NCBI GenBank assembly: GCA_037903475.1
Contig: JBAJFG010000009.1
Location: 434,001-498,000, forward strand
Length of the DNA: 64,000 nt
From: Ancylostoma caninum
Taxonomy: Eukaryota; Nematoda; Chromadorea; Rhabditida; Ancylostomatidae
Direction of reading: 5' to 3'
This document shows, in pieces, positions 32,771 to 46,600 of this stretch; position 1 is the stretch's first letter, and the number at the start of each line of letters is the position of its first letter. A program made the translations under genes and the position numbers. The notes under the pieces were generated by a model. The model was not told the DNA's origin. It saw only the letters and a program-made list of their open reading frames with translations, and did not search any database.

Positions 32771-34037
32771 AAAGAGCTTCCTTTGCTCTACAAGTATGTT
32801 ACCATACGCAGATGTAATGCTTGTCTAAGCAAAATTATATGTTCTTGAAAAAAATTGGCGCCATTTCTTTTTCACCAACTTAGTAAAATCGTGCGGTCTT
32901 TTGCACAAACTACCCAGTATCTTTGTCCTTATATTCTTTGTAATGCTTTAACAAGACAGGTTATACTTATCTGCTATGTTTTACCACGTTCATGTCTTTG
33001 TAATCATGTTTAATATAATACTATGGACACTTCAATGAATTACACATGCAGTTATCAATGTACAGTGAAAACATTCTACAAATTTGCAAAATACATGTGT
33101 TTTCTCCCTCTCTGGAGAAAAACTCATATACAGAACGTTTGCTTTTCAGAAATTCTATACAACGTACAGACCAGCTATACAGGCAAGTGTTGACGATGTG
33201 TCTACGTACACAATTTATGAGAATGTATTGATTCTGGGAACAGTAGTAACCCTCAAGCCACGGAGCGTGGGCCACCACATAGTAGCGCTACTGCGCGCTG
33301 CATACCACGTCTCATCTCTTGCAAGTTGTCAATGGTTTCCGAGCACGGTCGACGAGCAATGCATCCTGAACAGTAATAGATCACTGTGCGGTTCCGCGAT
33401 CGTGAGCGGATAACCCTAATTTTTTCCTTGAAAAGGGCGTTTAATATTGTTTTAGGCTATAAGCAGATTTCACAACAGAGTAGGGAAGAAAGTGAACCAA
33501 ATTTCTATTGTTTCCTATTGCATGAAGTGGGAGAAGGTTATAAAAAAATCTATGGAGCATATCATTGAGCTTGATAGATTTTCCTTAGTCTTATTCAAAA
33601 ATACGTCTCATGCAGAAGTATTCAGCGACATTTACATTGAAATTGAAATAGTTTCTCGAAGAACTCACCTCGTTTCCGCAACTCAAGGCTATCTTCCAGA
33701 TCGTCACAGACCGGCCCAGCAAGTTCACTCAGAACACGTCGCATTTCCTTCTAGAAACAGGAAGAGTGAGAAACTTTACCTCAAACTACAATACCAAGAT
33801 CTTTTAGCGTGAATTCCACTAGTTATTACAGTGTTGTAAGGTTATTATAGTGTTAGTGGGAGTGACTACGAATTATTCGGATAACCCATATAGAGCCTGC
33901 TTGCCTTAGGAGCAGCAAAGATTGCACTGCTCATTGGATTTTTAGGGATGTGCACGCAAAGTAAAAGGAAGTACTATGAAATGATTTGTGCAGTTACCGC
34001 TTACGGTTTCCGGGCAGTCACAGAAACTCCAGCTCAC
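32771..34037. other. Intergenic, nothing recognised
   Basis: Open frames at 33021-33413 on both strands lack splice support. No structured repeat found. Confidence 0.25.
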
Positions 34038-34106
34038 ATTTTTTCCAGTTTAGAGGCTCTGAAGGTTTTCTCCAGGTGACCAGGAATCAAGGCGACGTTT
34101 TGCGAT
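34038..34106 (-). CDS. Possible small internal exon
   Basis: Flanked by an acceptor (GGTTTGAATAG) and a strong donor (AAAAAAT|gtgagc). The only open frame gives SQNVALIPGHLEKTFRASKL. It could bridge the unidentified exons at 36-40 kb and 31 kb on the same strand. The evidence is splice sites and reading frame only. Confidence 0.25.
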
Positions 34107-35984
34107 CTATTCAAACCATGTTTGGGTAATGACGTGGACGAATTTAAACGTTGGGGTAAAAAGAAGACTATTTTATAAAGTAAGCCTTCCATAAGAGTAG
34201 GAACAGGAATTTTTGTTGCACTGTCCACTGTCGTTTCATGTTGTGGTTATTTTCTCGTCTCTTTCACATTGAAAAAAAAACAAGATTCCGTAAAATTCTG
34301 GCACTGCTCCATTTATGCATCTGCAAATCTCTAGAAAAAAATTAAGTTGAATCTTTATCAACTTCGTAGAATAACCTTACCATTACCCTCCGAGTACGCA
34401 GTTACAGTAGATGACGGATACGAAAACAGGTACGTATTTTGACTTATTCACCAAAAATCGAGTTTTCCCTTTTTTGTAATGATGGGTCTCAGAGAGAAAG
34501 AGAGAGGGAGTGAGAGACAAATTAACACAGAGAAACGTCACTCGGCTTTTTTTAGAACAGAGGTGGTGCTCTCAGGCAGATTAATTAGTGCTTTCTATAA
34601 AATATTATTGTACTAGAAATGATAAAATATGAACACCTTCGAGCAGATTCAATATTTTTTAGGAAACTCAGAAGAAAATAGAGAATTTCGAGATAAAAGT
34701 AAGACCGTGGCACTCAGAAAACATCCTGTTTCCTTACCTATAAGGAAAGACCTTGCAACCCCCTCCCCTCCCTTCCCCTCCATCCCTCACTTAAAAACGG
34801 AAAGCAGGGCCTAGATGCGCCACTGAAATTACCTAGGGCAAACGTGTTGACGTTCATGTTAATGATGGGTAAATCTGTGCTGTATTAATTCGCTTACCTT
34901 GTGTAATTTCAATTTTACATACATACGTGTTTCATTATGGGCTGCCGTTACAAATCTGAACAAGAACTACAGATGTGAACATGTACGTAGTGATGAATCC
35001 TTTCGAGGACTTATTTCCCTTTTGTCGGACAATTTCCCCCTGAACGTCATCTAGTACTCCTGATGGATACCACACTGGATGATCTAAGCCTATCTATTGA
35101 TGATTAATTTCACCCACTCCATTTCAATTCAGCAGCTGCTCCCTACCCCGGAAACCATGTATTCTTCACGTTTGCACTGTTTTTGTTTCCTCCTGGACAC
35201 CTGGCGACTGCATGAAAACTATGTCGTCGGCGACCATTGTCGCAATATCAGATTAGTGGCTATGTAGAACAAAACATTACGCGCATGGAATAACACACGC
35301 AACGCATTGTTGCGTACTCGTTTGGCGAATGGTTATGACCTAGAAACTGGATGAACGGGTTCGCGAAGGCTGAATGCTTGCAGAATGACTTATGGGTTAT
35401 CTAACGGAGATGATTGAACGTTAGCAGAGCGACCATAAATTATCTAGGCTGTTCAAGCTTGGTAAGGATTTGAGAAAAGAGTTGGATCCTGATAGATTCT
35501 CTTGACCATTTCTCGAGTTTGAAGCAGACACAGCAACAACATGGTAACATGTTTAGCATTTTTGCGCCTAGTATTGTGCCGGTAAAGGATATGTGAGTGG
35601 TTTTTGTCACGGTCCCGGTTTTTCGTGGAATTTATGTGAATCTAATGTAGGGTGCACCACGCATGGAACATTCCATGTCTCAGTATTTGAGAAGTTTTGC
35701 GGTACACTTGTAACTACACCAGTGTCCAACGAATGTTATGTCACTTTCACCCCTCTCTACCCGACTTTCACCTGATTTTCGTTGCCAGTTTTAGATTAAT
35801 AGGTGGAACGCTTTTCCCGTTGTTCCACCTTTATCCCACAGCTAATGACGGCACGTGAACTTGACGTTTCTCTTGCAAGGGGGCGTGGCTTAGCTGCAAC
35901 ATTATTACCTTCCAATCTCAACTCAACACACTGTCCACCCAATGTGTCCATGAACATCTCAGAGAAATCCGTCAGAACTCCCAC
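34107..35984. other. Intergenic or intron, nothing firm
   Basis: A purine-rich GAGAGA-type run lies at about 34488-34520. A cysteine-containing plus-strand frame at 35593-35775 (CHGPGFSWNLCESNVGC) has no splice support. A coding continuation of the minus-strand exon at 36119 down to 35909 is possible. Confidence 0.25.
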
Positions 35985-38900
35985 CTGATACTTCGTGTAT
36001 GTGAGCAACCAATCGATCCGTGACTCGCTAATATTGGATCGATCAATATTGTAGCGCAAAATGCTTTCGGCTGACGACATATCGATGTCGAGATTGATGA
36101 GATACGGTCGAATCTTCGTCTGAAACAGGTGTGGCATCGTGGTGGGAGAGGGCGATCAGCTGGCGATCGCCAGGTGATCGCAAGTGAAAGCGACGACTTT
36201 GGATCAGCGTATCATTCTTAGCTGATAGAGAAAGTGATCGATGCACGGAAAAATCTGTGCATGACTTTTGCAGAAACATAGATATCATCAAAAAAAATTC
36301 TGAAAGGAGAGTAGAAGGGTAGAACATCGAGGCGGAGAGAACGACTTTGTGGTAGGTAGAAAGAGAAGGAGGTTTTATTTCACTGATGTTCGAAATAAGT
36401 CGCTTTAAAACAGCAGTGGATACCCAGAGTAGAATTCTTGGACATTCAAAGACACTTGGAAGTAGAACGGACGCTTTTCCTTCCTATCTCCGGAATTTTT
36501 CAGAAGTTCCAACTCTTTTCAGCACTTTCATATCGTTCCGCTCTTCTGGGATTTGGGCCCAATTTGCTACGCAGAATCCATCGCATATGAACGAAAAAGG
36601 ACAGAAAAATAAAAACATTCTATTCTAATCAATACAGGTATTTTCACTATACCGCTGAAGTGTCTGAAGTGTACTTTGAATAAAGGAACTCGTGTGAATA
36701 TGCATATTTCCGAAATGTTTTTAAAGTTTTAAAGAGGTCTGAAGGACCTTGGAAAGGACTATGGGCGACTCCCGCTCGTCGATTTCCTTCCACATCTTTA
36801 CGGCTCAAGAATGTGGATTTTTTTACTCTTTTTTAAACTACTTTAACAACAGGAATTAAGGGGATTGTGAAGAAATAGAGCTAAAATGATAAGGATTATT
36901 GAAAGAGCAAGAAAGTAGAATTCGAAAGTGAAAATAGTACCCGCAGTTCGTCCAGAAGATCGTCGGCGCTTTCTCGAAGCCCAAGGGCATCGGTGGAGAA
37001 TTCGTGCACGAGATTGACGATCGTGTTGAGCTGAAATGCAAATTCTTCCTAAATCGGGAAAGAAAACGAGCTTTTTGATGTGTATCGTTGTCAATGCCTG
37101 GGCTACTCTAAGCTTGGATGCCTCTCGTTTACGGACATCTAATACCAGCCATTCCTCTCCAGTCTCGGCACGCTCGTGCAAGTGGTCCTTCTTAGCATTT
37201 CTTGTACGCCTTAACTTGGGAAGTCAATTCAATTGCTCAGTCAAGAGGTTTCAGGTCTCGGAAGAGACTCGAAGAGTTTTGATGAATATCCTTATTCTGT
37301 GAAGGACTGTTCATCCTATTCAGAACGACTTGCCGAAGCACAGCTAGGCCTAATCAATGCAGAAGGACCCCAGCAAAGAGCCGACAAATGGGCTCAACTA
37401 GAAATCTTCTTTTGCAGTTCTTCTGCTTCGACCGTCCATGGCGGTTCTTCTGGAGGGTATCTGGATCGAATTTCGTGATTGAATGCTCCGTAATGGTCTT
37501 CTCAAATATATCTCCTGCTGCTTGCATATACATAGTCGGCCACGCAACGTAGCAGGAGTGTTAGATGTCCTGCAACCCTATTACTACCGAAAATCTAAGT
37601 TTTGATGACTTATGGGAGCACACTAAAAGACTGACACCTGCTGGTTATGTACATATGTAGGTTGGTTTGGTAGTCATCCTCTCTCTTGCCCCACTTTCCA
37701 CAAAAAAAGATTTCCACAGTATTTTCTTTTTCTCCTTTTTTTTTCAAAATCCTATTATCATCTTCCTCAAACTCCTCTCTTAATACAAATTCCTCTACGT
37801 TCGTATTCGATGTAATAAAGTTTTCCTGAAGGGTTCATGGAGAAATCAAAAGCATTCTAGAAAAAGGTCAAGACATATGAATTTCCTGGAGAAATCACTC
37901 TACACTTATTTTTAAACCGAAGTAAGAGTGGAGAGAAAACGTCGACGTCTCAAACCGCAAGAAAAGTACGCAGCGACAAGTGCCACTTTCCTTGTTGACC
38001 TTGGTAATCATAATCAATGTCACCTTCTTGCAGATGTTCGCCTCGATCATTGCAATTTCCGGTTTCTCAACAATTCGATGATCTTTCGCTGACTCGCATA
38101 TCTTCTCGGCTCCTCCTGCTAGAGGAGATTCCAGTTCGGACGAGATTTGGGACGATGCATCATCCTGGAACGTGAAAAATTGCGCACCGGAATAGAGCCC
38201 GACGGATGTCATTGCATATAAGGAAATCCAAGGAAAAAACTTAAGGAATGTCTAGAAGTTCATAAGATCACTCTAGTACAGTTAGACAAAAAAAAAACGT
38301 AGCAAGAGTGCAGAAAAGGAAAATTGAACGGAAACAATAGGGGAAAGCTGCTATTTCTCGAGGCCAACAACAGGACTCCGGAAGAATTAAGAATTTCAAC
38401 GAAGTTCTTCATTCTATATGCACATATGTGTAAATCAAGGATTTCCTACCACCGTATAGTCGACGTTCGGAATCGTGACGTCACTTCGAGTTGACAGCGA
38501 AACTGATCCGTCGGACACAAAGGCTGGACTCTCAGCTCGATAATTTTTCTGACCAAGGCGACGGAACATCACCTGAATAAGGGCATTCAAATAAATACTG
38601 CTCTCGCAAACTGCAACTGCCAAACCGACACGATTCGGTCCTTTTAATACAGCTTTTACAGCAGTGAGAATGCAAATCTCTTATTTCAATGTGATCTTTT
38701 TCATTGGTCAATAGTAGCCATGGAGCTTATTAATCAAGGAAAAAAGTTGGAATAAGGGGTTAGTTAAATGTTTTGGTCCGCATCCTGGCCACAACTGTGC
38801 CGTCTACCCATGCCAGGATGAATCCGGGTGGACCTCATTTCTATCACATTAAAGTTTAACATTTCGAAATGTAGCTGTTCTAGCAAATTATGTGAGTCAA

Positions 38901-40660
38901 CAATGTTTCATGGCGAAGCGACATTGGAACTTTATGAGCGCTGCCGTATCCGTGAGCATTCCAGGGAAGATTGTAACCTAACCGCTTTTCTGAAGTGGAC
39001 GAGTTTTCTGGGTAAGAATGAAGATATTTTGCTAGAGCGACTAGTCTCATTCAGTGAGAAAAAGCAGTGGTGAAGCTGGCAAGACAGTAATCACCTTGCT
39101 CTTCCACTATTAGTGAGCGGGAGCCTCCATTCAAGCACGAAGCATTCATGAATTTGTGTACAGATGTCAAAAACTAACCCCCCCCCCCAGGTTAGCCTGC
39201 ACGCAATTTTTGCAGTGCTTTTTTAAAATAAAGTATTCAAAATGTTTAGTCAGCCTTCCTGAACTTCCCCATGGATCGATGCGCTCAGATCCTTCGACGG
39301 AATTCAGGAGGTTAGCAAAAGCCATACGTGTTCAAATGTATGGTACCCATGCAGTCAGCTATAAGTGTTTGACATTCCTTGCTAGGAAAGAAGTATAGGG
39401 ATGAAAAAATTATGCAGAACAAAAAAAAATGCAATTTTCGAATGGTAACACTAAATCTCAAACTTGAACCATTGGCTACAAAAGCTGACCCAACCCCAAC
39501 GTTGATAAATTCTTAACTTCCAAATGACTGTGAAACGGATCCGAAAATCACTAGAAATATTTTACATAGATATGGTGAGAGCTCCACCATTTTAAATTTC
39601 TGTCTTTTTTTTGACATTATTGCAATATTTAGGAACATGAATTGCACATTTCTGAAAGGTAATGACGGCTCTCTTCCATCTTCAAGATTTAGATTTCATA
39701 TTGCAGAATATTTCTGAGCTGATATCCAGATCCAATGCTGCTAAAACTCTTAACATCAGGTATCAGGTAGAAAAGCGCTGTAGTCCGAAGCTTTGATGAT
39801 TTGAAAACTATGACCGATGTGTGAAACTGCAAAGCCTTCAGTCGTAGCGCACCGGTGAGGAGAGGCATCTAACACCTAGAAGGCCCCGTAAGGAGCGTCC
39901 GATGCCTGGTGAACGTAAGTGAGATCCCGAGATCGAGTAACATTGTTACTCTCTATTTCCTCAACAGAAACGGCGTTAAGTATGGAACACCAATTACAGC
40001 TGCACGATACAACAAATTATCAGTGAGGTTCAAAGAATCAGATCACAAGGCAACAGCTAGAATAAATCATGAGACAACAAGCAGTTGAATTTTATGAGGG
40101 TATGTATATCTTTATGAAACTGGAAACCTTTGGAGAAATCCTACTGTAACCAGAAAATATTCATTAATCAGGTACTTAAGAGCAGTGAGAATTCTAAAAT
40201 TAGAATTTTATAATGAAATATTTCCTTACATATTTGGCAATGATATGCGTCTAAATCCGAACAGGGCTCTGGCCTCAGTGAAAAGTGGAACTGGAGTACA
40301 GTGATCTTCGGAGAGAAAATCTAGTGGCTAATATGTTCGAAAGGTGCATAAGATCATGAGTTGGCAAAATTTGTTGTAGGAGAATTTGAAGAGTTGGAAG
40401 AAGAATTGTAGAAGCAGGAAAAGAAGAAGCAGAGGGATTGATGAAGTACGTCTGCGAAAGCAAAGCGTGGATGGGTTCACAGCTCAGACATGGGAGAATC
40501 CGAATTTGAGCGGACTGATAGCAAAAAGTGCGAGCTGCGGTTGTTCATGTCTGGCACAAGTCATACAGAAACTCGCAATTCGTCCATCAAGTCTGCTTCT
40601 TTCATGATGGAAGACATTGTTTTAGAGACTCCGTGGGAAATTTCAGTCCACTGGTTGGGT
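35985..40660 (-). CDS. Unidentified multi-exon gene, internal exons
   Basis: Five exons with GT/AG borders join in phase: 40567-40660, 38450-38572, 38024-38164, 36941-37048 and 35985-36119 (the last may run to 35909). The last four are exact multiples of three (123, 141, 108 and 135 nt) in phase 0, which is strong evidence that they belong together. They encode about 173 residues: MSSIMKEADLMDELRVS, VMFRRLGQKNYRAES, SSQISSELESPLAGGAEKIC, EEFAFQLNTIVNLVHEF, ESADDLLDELR and TKIRPYLINLDIDMSSAESI, then RIDWLLTYTKYQ. The sequence is rich in acidic helical segments and has no obvious domain. A vague likeness to the extracellular helices of prominins was considered and is not convincing. Neither end was found. 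GC-rich open sequence at 40.8-41.3 kb could hold the first exon. Confidence 0.5.
38925..39010 (+). repeat. Dispersed repeat, plus copy
   Basis: Contains GAGCATTCCAGGGAAGATTG and AGTGGACGAGTTTTCTGGG. A recognisable copy (GAACATTCCTGGGAAAATTG, GATGGACGAGTTTTCCGGG) lies on the minus strand at about 47905-48010. The plus frame here reads REHSREDCNLTAFLKWTSFL, which could be transposon-derived coding sequence. Confidence 0.45.
39074..40566. other. Intron or intergenic, nothing firm
   Basis: A poly(C) run is at about 39179-39189. Apart from the exon starting at 40660, no coding or structural signal was convincing. Confidence 0.25.
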
Positions 40661-40969
40661 CTGGATGGAAGGAGAAAAATAGAAAGAATCAGAATGTCCA
40701 CTAGGTGGATATAAACAGGCTCAGTGGGTGGTAAGTGCCCAAGTATGAAGGATAGGTAGTAAATGTGGAAAAGAAAGGACCGATGAGCGGCGAAAGCGAG
40801 AGGTCGAATTCTTCACGTCCAATGACGCCCTGGATTGCTTCCTGAAGCTTGTTTGAACTTATCGAAGTGGAACTTTCCGGAAAATCGCCATAGAACAGGA
40901 TAATCATCACTAGCAGTCGGCGCCCAGACGTAGCCCCGTCTGATTGTTTCAGTCCCATGCGCCTTGAAG

Positions 40970-41310
40970 AGATGTGAGCGTGTGCGCGGAAATAGGCGGA
41001 TGTACGGCGATAAAACCGCGGCGCCGGCGACAATCCACCCGCCGATCAGAATTGGCGAACCCGTGTCATTGTTTCAATGTTGCATTCTGGGAATGTGGAA
41101 CATCCATGGATCGTTCAGCTCGTACAACCAAAAAGAATGCACTGGTGAAAGGAATAGAAAAAAAACAGGTGATTTACCGGCGCCTGATGTTGTCGTCGGA
41201 AAAACGCTCGTTCGGCTGGTCTCGACAGCGTCAGCAGCATCGCGCGCTCGGAAGCCCACAGACTGGGAAAACGAGCCGACTGAGACGACCTTGCGCAGAA
41301 GGGCAACAGC
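40970..41310. promoter_or_regulatory. GC-rich block, possible promoter and first exon
   Basis: All frames on both strands are unusually open because of high GC content. On the minus strand one frame contains a membrane-helix-like PILIGGWIVAGAAVLSPYIR, which runs on into the region just above the first accepted exon of the unidentified gene. Its donor phase (CATTGGAC|gtgaag) would fit that exon. This is suggestive only. Confidence 0.25.
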
Positions 41311-43641
41311 ATTTTATAAAGTGGGTGTTGACTTCACTGCACTGTTTTTACGCTTGTTGAATTTTCCACGTCGTTGAACTTCACGACTGAGCAAATTCAA
41401 CGAAATCGCTACCTATGAAGGAAACATGGCGCTCTATAAAGGCAATTGGGCGCATTCTAAAACAAAAATGTCTTGGGCAAGAGCAGTGGGAGGATGAGGT
41501 TGGAGAAAGCTTGGGCGCCCGCCAAAGAGGGGCCTCGAATGGTCCGGATTTCAAGAACAAGGGTACTGAAAATAATTGTAATTAAGGTATGACTATTTCA
41601 CTGACCAGAGCATGTAGCGCAAAGAACAAACAACTGTCGCAACTGTCGGAATTCATGGACGCCTCCGGATTGACTCTGAGCTTCCCGTTCATCCAGAGTC
41701 AACGAATTTTCTTGATAAAATTTGATAGATATCACTATTAATATCACAGCTTCTCATTCATGAGCCATATTGGTCGTATAAAATTTACCTGATTGTGCTT
41801 GGGCAACACATCCACCTCAATAACGCGAGCAGATAACAACATTTCCAGAAACGTCTACGAATCCCGCTACTGGAGCCATTTTCAGACTTCTGGACTGGGA
41901 TTCGTGGAACGATGACCATGCAAACCAACAATGGTTAGCGTGATTGGTTATGGTTATCGTATAGAATACATAATGGTAAGAGACGAAGGCCGCGAAAGTT
42001 GATTTGCTAGCCTGGTTTCGCTTGGTTATGTGTTCATGAATCCCAGCACTGGTGACGAAGGTTTCATCGAAATGTATGATCAATGTAGTTCTACCAGAAC
42101 AACCTGATGTGAAGGAAACAAGCTAGAAACAAGCTGAACCACACATCGAGTTTGAGCTGCCAGGTTAAAAAAAATGAAAACAGAGCAGAATTTTCCGCAA
42201 ACATTCTTTAGTTGTGGAAAATTTGCTGACCCGTTCTCCGTGTTGGTGAACCTGACCATCATGATGTTGCCGATTGAACGGAATAGCATTCTTCTCTGAT
42301 TCTACATAGTTTTGAAACTTTCCATTGAGAAAAGGTACATACCTATATAAGTACGTATGAATATAAATTTTTATCATAGCATGAATGCATCGGAGTTTTC
42401 GTCATAGCAGATGTATCAGCTGGTCCCGTCCATTTTGCCAACTATCTCCTCCAGGAAAAGAAATGGCTCTGCTCCATTGACCCATAGACAGTCTTCCTGA
42501 TACCATAGGGCAGTACCAGAGTATTACTTATGAAAAGCAATTTATCAAAAAGACGGTTGATAAAACTGCTGAGTGTAGATTACCTGTTAGAAATAAACCA
42601 TAATACACCTTTGCTACCTTTCTGCTAGGAATTTCCTCGCGAATTTCGAACTTTCTCTGCCTAAGGTCGATTGGTTCAATTTACTGGTGAGTTCGATAAT
42701 CATATGTACTCCATCAGATGATGTATTATTTCTCATATTTCCAATCTTATTGGAAGCACTACAAAATACGTCTCCGGTTTTGAGAAAGATGAAACTGCTG
42801 ATGTCCGTTGCTACACAATTTAAACATCAAATGGACCATGTTGCTTTCAACTCTGATCCAACCAAGAAATATCGAAATTCGTATGAGACTTCAAGAGGTG
42901 CAGGAGAAGCCCCGCGCACTTTCCAGTAATCCACTCAAGCTAGGATAGGCCTGAGCAATCGTTTGTGGCACAGTAAGAAGCTGCTAAACACATTTTTGGC
43001 AACAAGACAAAAAGCAAAATCTGTAGTCCATAGTGGAGATGCCTAGTAACCTTCTAACCTCAATGCTATGTCTGTCTCCGCTGCTTTACTGAATCATAGT
43101 CATCTTGCTGTAGAAGTGTAGCCATCTTGATATAGAACATTTGAAAGGATTCCTTATAAACTATTGATGACAGGACGAACAGCACGAAGAGGGTGGGTTA
43201 AAAGTCCCACTGACGGTTTAGTTCAAGCTTCAAGCTCCGGGATCGTTTAGTGTCAAATCAATCGTGGCTAACACAGTAGAGCTGGTAGCCTAAATACCTA
43301 GGAAACTTAACATTACAATCTAATTATAGTTTGACTGTCTTCTTATGAGCAAGAGCAATTCCGCCAATTCTTCACCTTAACTAACATGATAATTGCCCAA
43401 CTGCAAATCTGAGCAAAATTCTCGAAAGATAATTTTATTCCATAAGACTAGTACACAATAGAAATAATTAAAAATTTCTCTGTACAACATCAATCAGCGT
43501 TTTCATGTGACTTGAAAAAATGACCTCGTAATATGAGAAAATGGCAAAAAAATTCATACAATGAAATTATAAAAATTCTTTGGATATGGACTAGCATGGG
43601 ACATAACCAAGGCGAATGGAAGTAAATGAGACATAAGATAC
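41311..43641. other. Intergenic, nothing firm
   Basis: A CATGAACACATAACCAAGCG-type word (minus, near 42003-42042) recurs near 30619 and 53239. A cluster of minus-strand open frames at 41817-42377 could not be joined into exons. Confidence 0.3.
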
Positions 43642-46600
43642 CTATTCATATGTGAACGGAAACGAAAAAAAAATTAAACAAATAATGAGGAAGGAGGAGG
43701 CGATTGAATAGCACGCGGTGGGCAGCAGCCAGGCAAGTTCATCGATTCCTGTAAGCAAAGCTGGATTTTGAGGAATTCTGGGAAAGAAAGGGAAAAATCG
43801 AAAATATAAGGCTCTCGGCATGCATGGCATAAGTATCCGTAAACAAATAATCACTCTTTCAAATTCCACACGTGACTTTCTTACCTAAACAAAGTCTTCC
43901 TTCTCATTTCTATGAGACCCCCACCCCACCCTCCCCCTCCCGCTTACTCCCCGCTTGCAAAATGCTGGAAGCTACATTATCTACCATGTTCTAAACCTAA
44001 TAGGATATGAACAAAATGCTAAAGAAATCGTATCATTTCCGTCACCAACGTATCAAATAATGTCGTAGGCGAAGTTCGGCTGCGATTTTTCCAAGATAGC
44101 ATAATTAGGTTTCTGGAAGATGTAAAAAGCAACTAAGATGAGCGTAATACACATACGCTCAGAACGTTCACATAACGACTCTTTCACTTTACAACCTTCA
44201 CTCTTAGCCTCTAACATTCCTTGAAAACCATGGAAAACCATTGGAAACATCTGTTCGCTATTTTTCACATAGTTCCGGCGTGAACACAAATTGGCTGCTA
44301 GCCAATAAATCGTTGACGTACATTAGATAAATGTGCGCCGCGATGGTGTGCACTTTTCCCTACGTCTCGCTATACGAAGGCTCGTAAATCCACAGACCTA
44401 CCGCCTCCAGAACAAACGAAGCGATGACATGGTCTCACACCAAATTTCCTCAGTAAAACAGCGTAATCCTTACCCATTCAGGTCCATCATCGTTACGTTA
44501 TGCGAAGAAATCCCAATTTGAGGCTGTGTGACCATGTGGGTTCCCGATGTGGTGACCTGTGTTTGGGGTTTCGATTGGGACTGTGGCTGTGGCATCGTCA
44601 ACGGGGCACCCAAACCGCCGTCGCTTAGCTCCTGGATCTTGCGTAACCTGGAATATCTGCTTTCAGGAGCTTTCAAGGTTGTCATCTCAATCCTGAGATT
44701 TACTCAGTAGATTAACCAGAAGTTACAACACCTCAGAACTGGTATGATAACTCTGACCAAGTCTCTGCTTTTTTTTTGCAAAATTCCATGATGTCCCATC
44801 TATAGACATGGATTCATAAACAAATATGGAGTTGAATCAAGACATAGGCAAGACGTTCAAATAACCTCTTTTGGCGCTCCCAGTACTACCTTAAGTTTAA
44901 TCTTAGTATGAGTGAAACGGTACAAGCTCTCGAATGGAACTAGGTTGTGAAGCGCTCTACCTAGAAACGACAATGCGAAGCAGCTCTGTGACTGGTTAAT
45001 ATTAGAAAATCCTTCCCAGCCAGCATCATCCTTTCCAGGTGCAACGCTTCACGCACTGCACTATTCCTCATTAGATAATTCACCTTGAATTGACACCACC
45101 AAAGCCACCAGTCACATCACTTACAAGCATAGGATGTGGGGCATCGTCGGGAAGAAGGGGGAGGTGACACTGTTGTATAACTGGCCCACTCAAGGCACCT
45201 CTTTCCATCTTCGATGTCAACTCTTTTTTCGCTCACGTTCGCTTTTAACACAAAGTGTAATTACGTGCGAGAGCGAGTTGACATCCGGAGGAAAGATTCT
45301 TGAATGCACCATTCACACAAGAGCGGTCCCACCACGCTCTCCTCCACATGATGCATCCATCGCACCCTGATCACAAGAAGCACCATCACCACTACACGAA
45401 CAATTACGCACACAACTACCACGATACTTTTCTTTCCTTACCGCAAATCCAGAGTCCATCATGCTAGTGCTAGAGAATATTGTTTTATTACAAAGTAGAA
45501 AACAAGAGAAAACATAAAATTGGAAATAAAAGAAAGTTCCAAAAAATGTGTAACGTGAAATTTGAATGCCATGGACTGGGTTCAGACCGAAAGAATTCTA
45601 GAACTTTCTGGAATCTCAAAAGATCCTATCGACAAACAAATATGTAGGTATAGGAGAAAGTATGGTGATGAAAAAAATACCCTCCTCATTCCAGCCGGCA
45701 GAAATACGACCCCTTCCTAAGTGGGTTACCAGAATTCCTCATGGTTCAATACACAGTTCAACAAGCTTTGGTTGAATTGCCAAAAATATCTCTCTGCGCT
45801 ATGAAGGAGCTTCTTATGCCTTCATGGCAAGTTAAGTCAAAACAACAGCAGATAACTGCTTCGGTGAAAACCAAATTGCTGACATATGCACGTCAAAGCA
45901 GCCCTTATCAACAGCTCTTCACCAATTAGTCTGCATTTCCTAGAAATTTTTCTAAATATAGAAACACTGGACAATATTACGCAAAGAAACTCACTTCATA
46001 CGGCTTTCCTTCATGAATTTCTGGATTTTTCGCGCAGCCGCTTGGCGTTTCCTATGTCCGCGGTATGCCAACTGGATGGTGGTGGCCGCACGATGTTCTC
46101 GTAACAAGGTGGAATTGTTCTGGGGAACCTGGAAACAATAAGCTGGTATCGGGTAAATTTAGCCAGATAGAAGAGATATACCGGTGCTACCTGACTGGAG
46201 AGCATTGGGTTGATATCACTCGAAAAAAAAACGAAAAAGAACTAGTAGGGATAGGAAAACCACTTTAAATTCAGAAGTGACGCACTTAGCCGGAGGTACT
46301 TTCTTTCCCTTCCAATAATCGGAGAAATTTCGGAAAAAAAGAATTAGAAGGAAAACCCAAATTACCTGGATTCTTATACTCTGCCCATTCAATGTAGGAT
46401 GTTCGGGAACCTCTGTTGTTGGGCAAGAAGACTGCTCTGTTTGGTTCATCTGAAACGACACCATATACCTCAAGCACGAGCGCCATTACAGACTCAACTA
46501 ACTTTTTTCAAGCGGAAGTGCTTCTGCACAACAATCGCAGCGTTGTGGAGCTTCTTGAAGTAGCAAAACTGCAATTAGAAACCTTTTGATTGACGTGAGT

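Noticed and set aside
36941..40660. Prominin assignment for the unidentified gene
   Set aside because: Only a vague likeness of helical extracellular segments; no membrane helices or conserved cysteines were found.
40964..41377. 137-codon plus-strand frame
   Set aside because: GC-rich block where all frames are open; no splice sites or family support.
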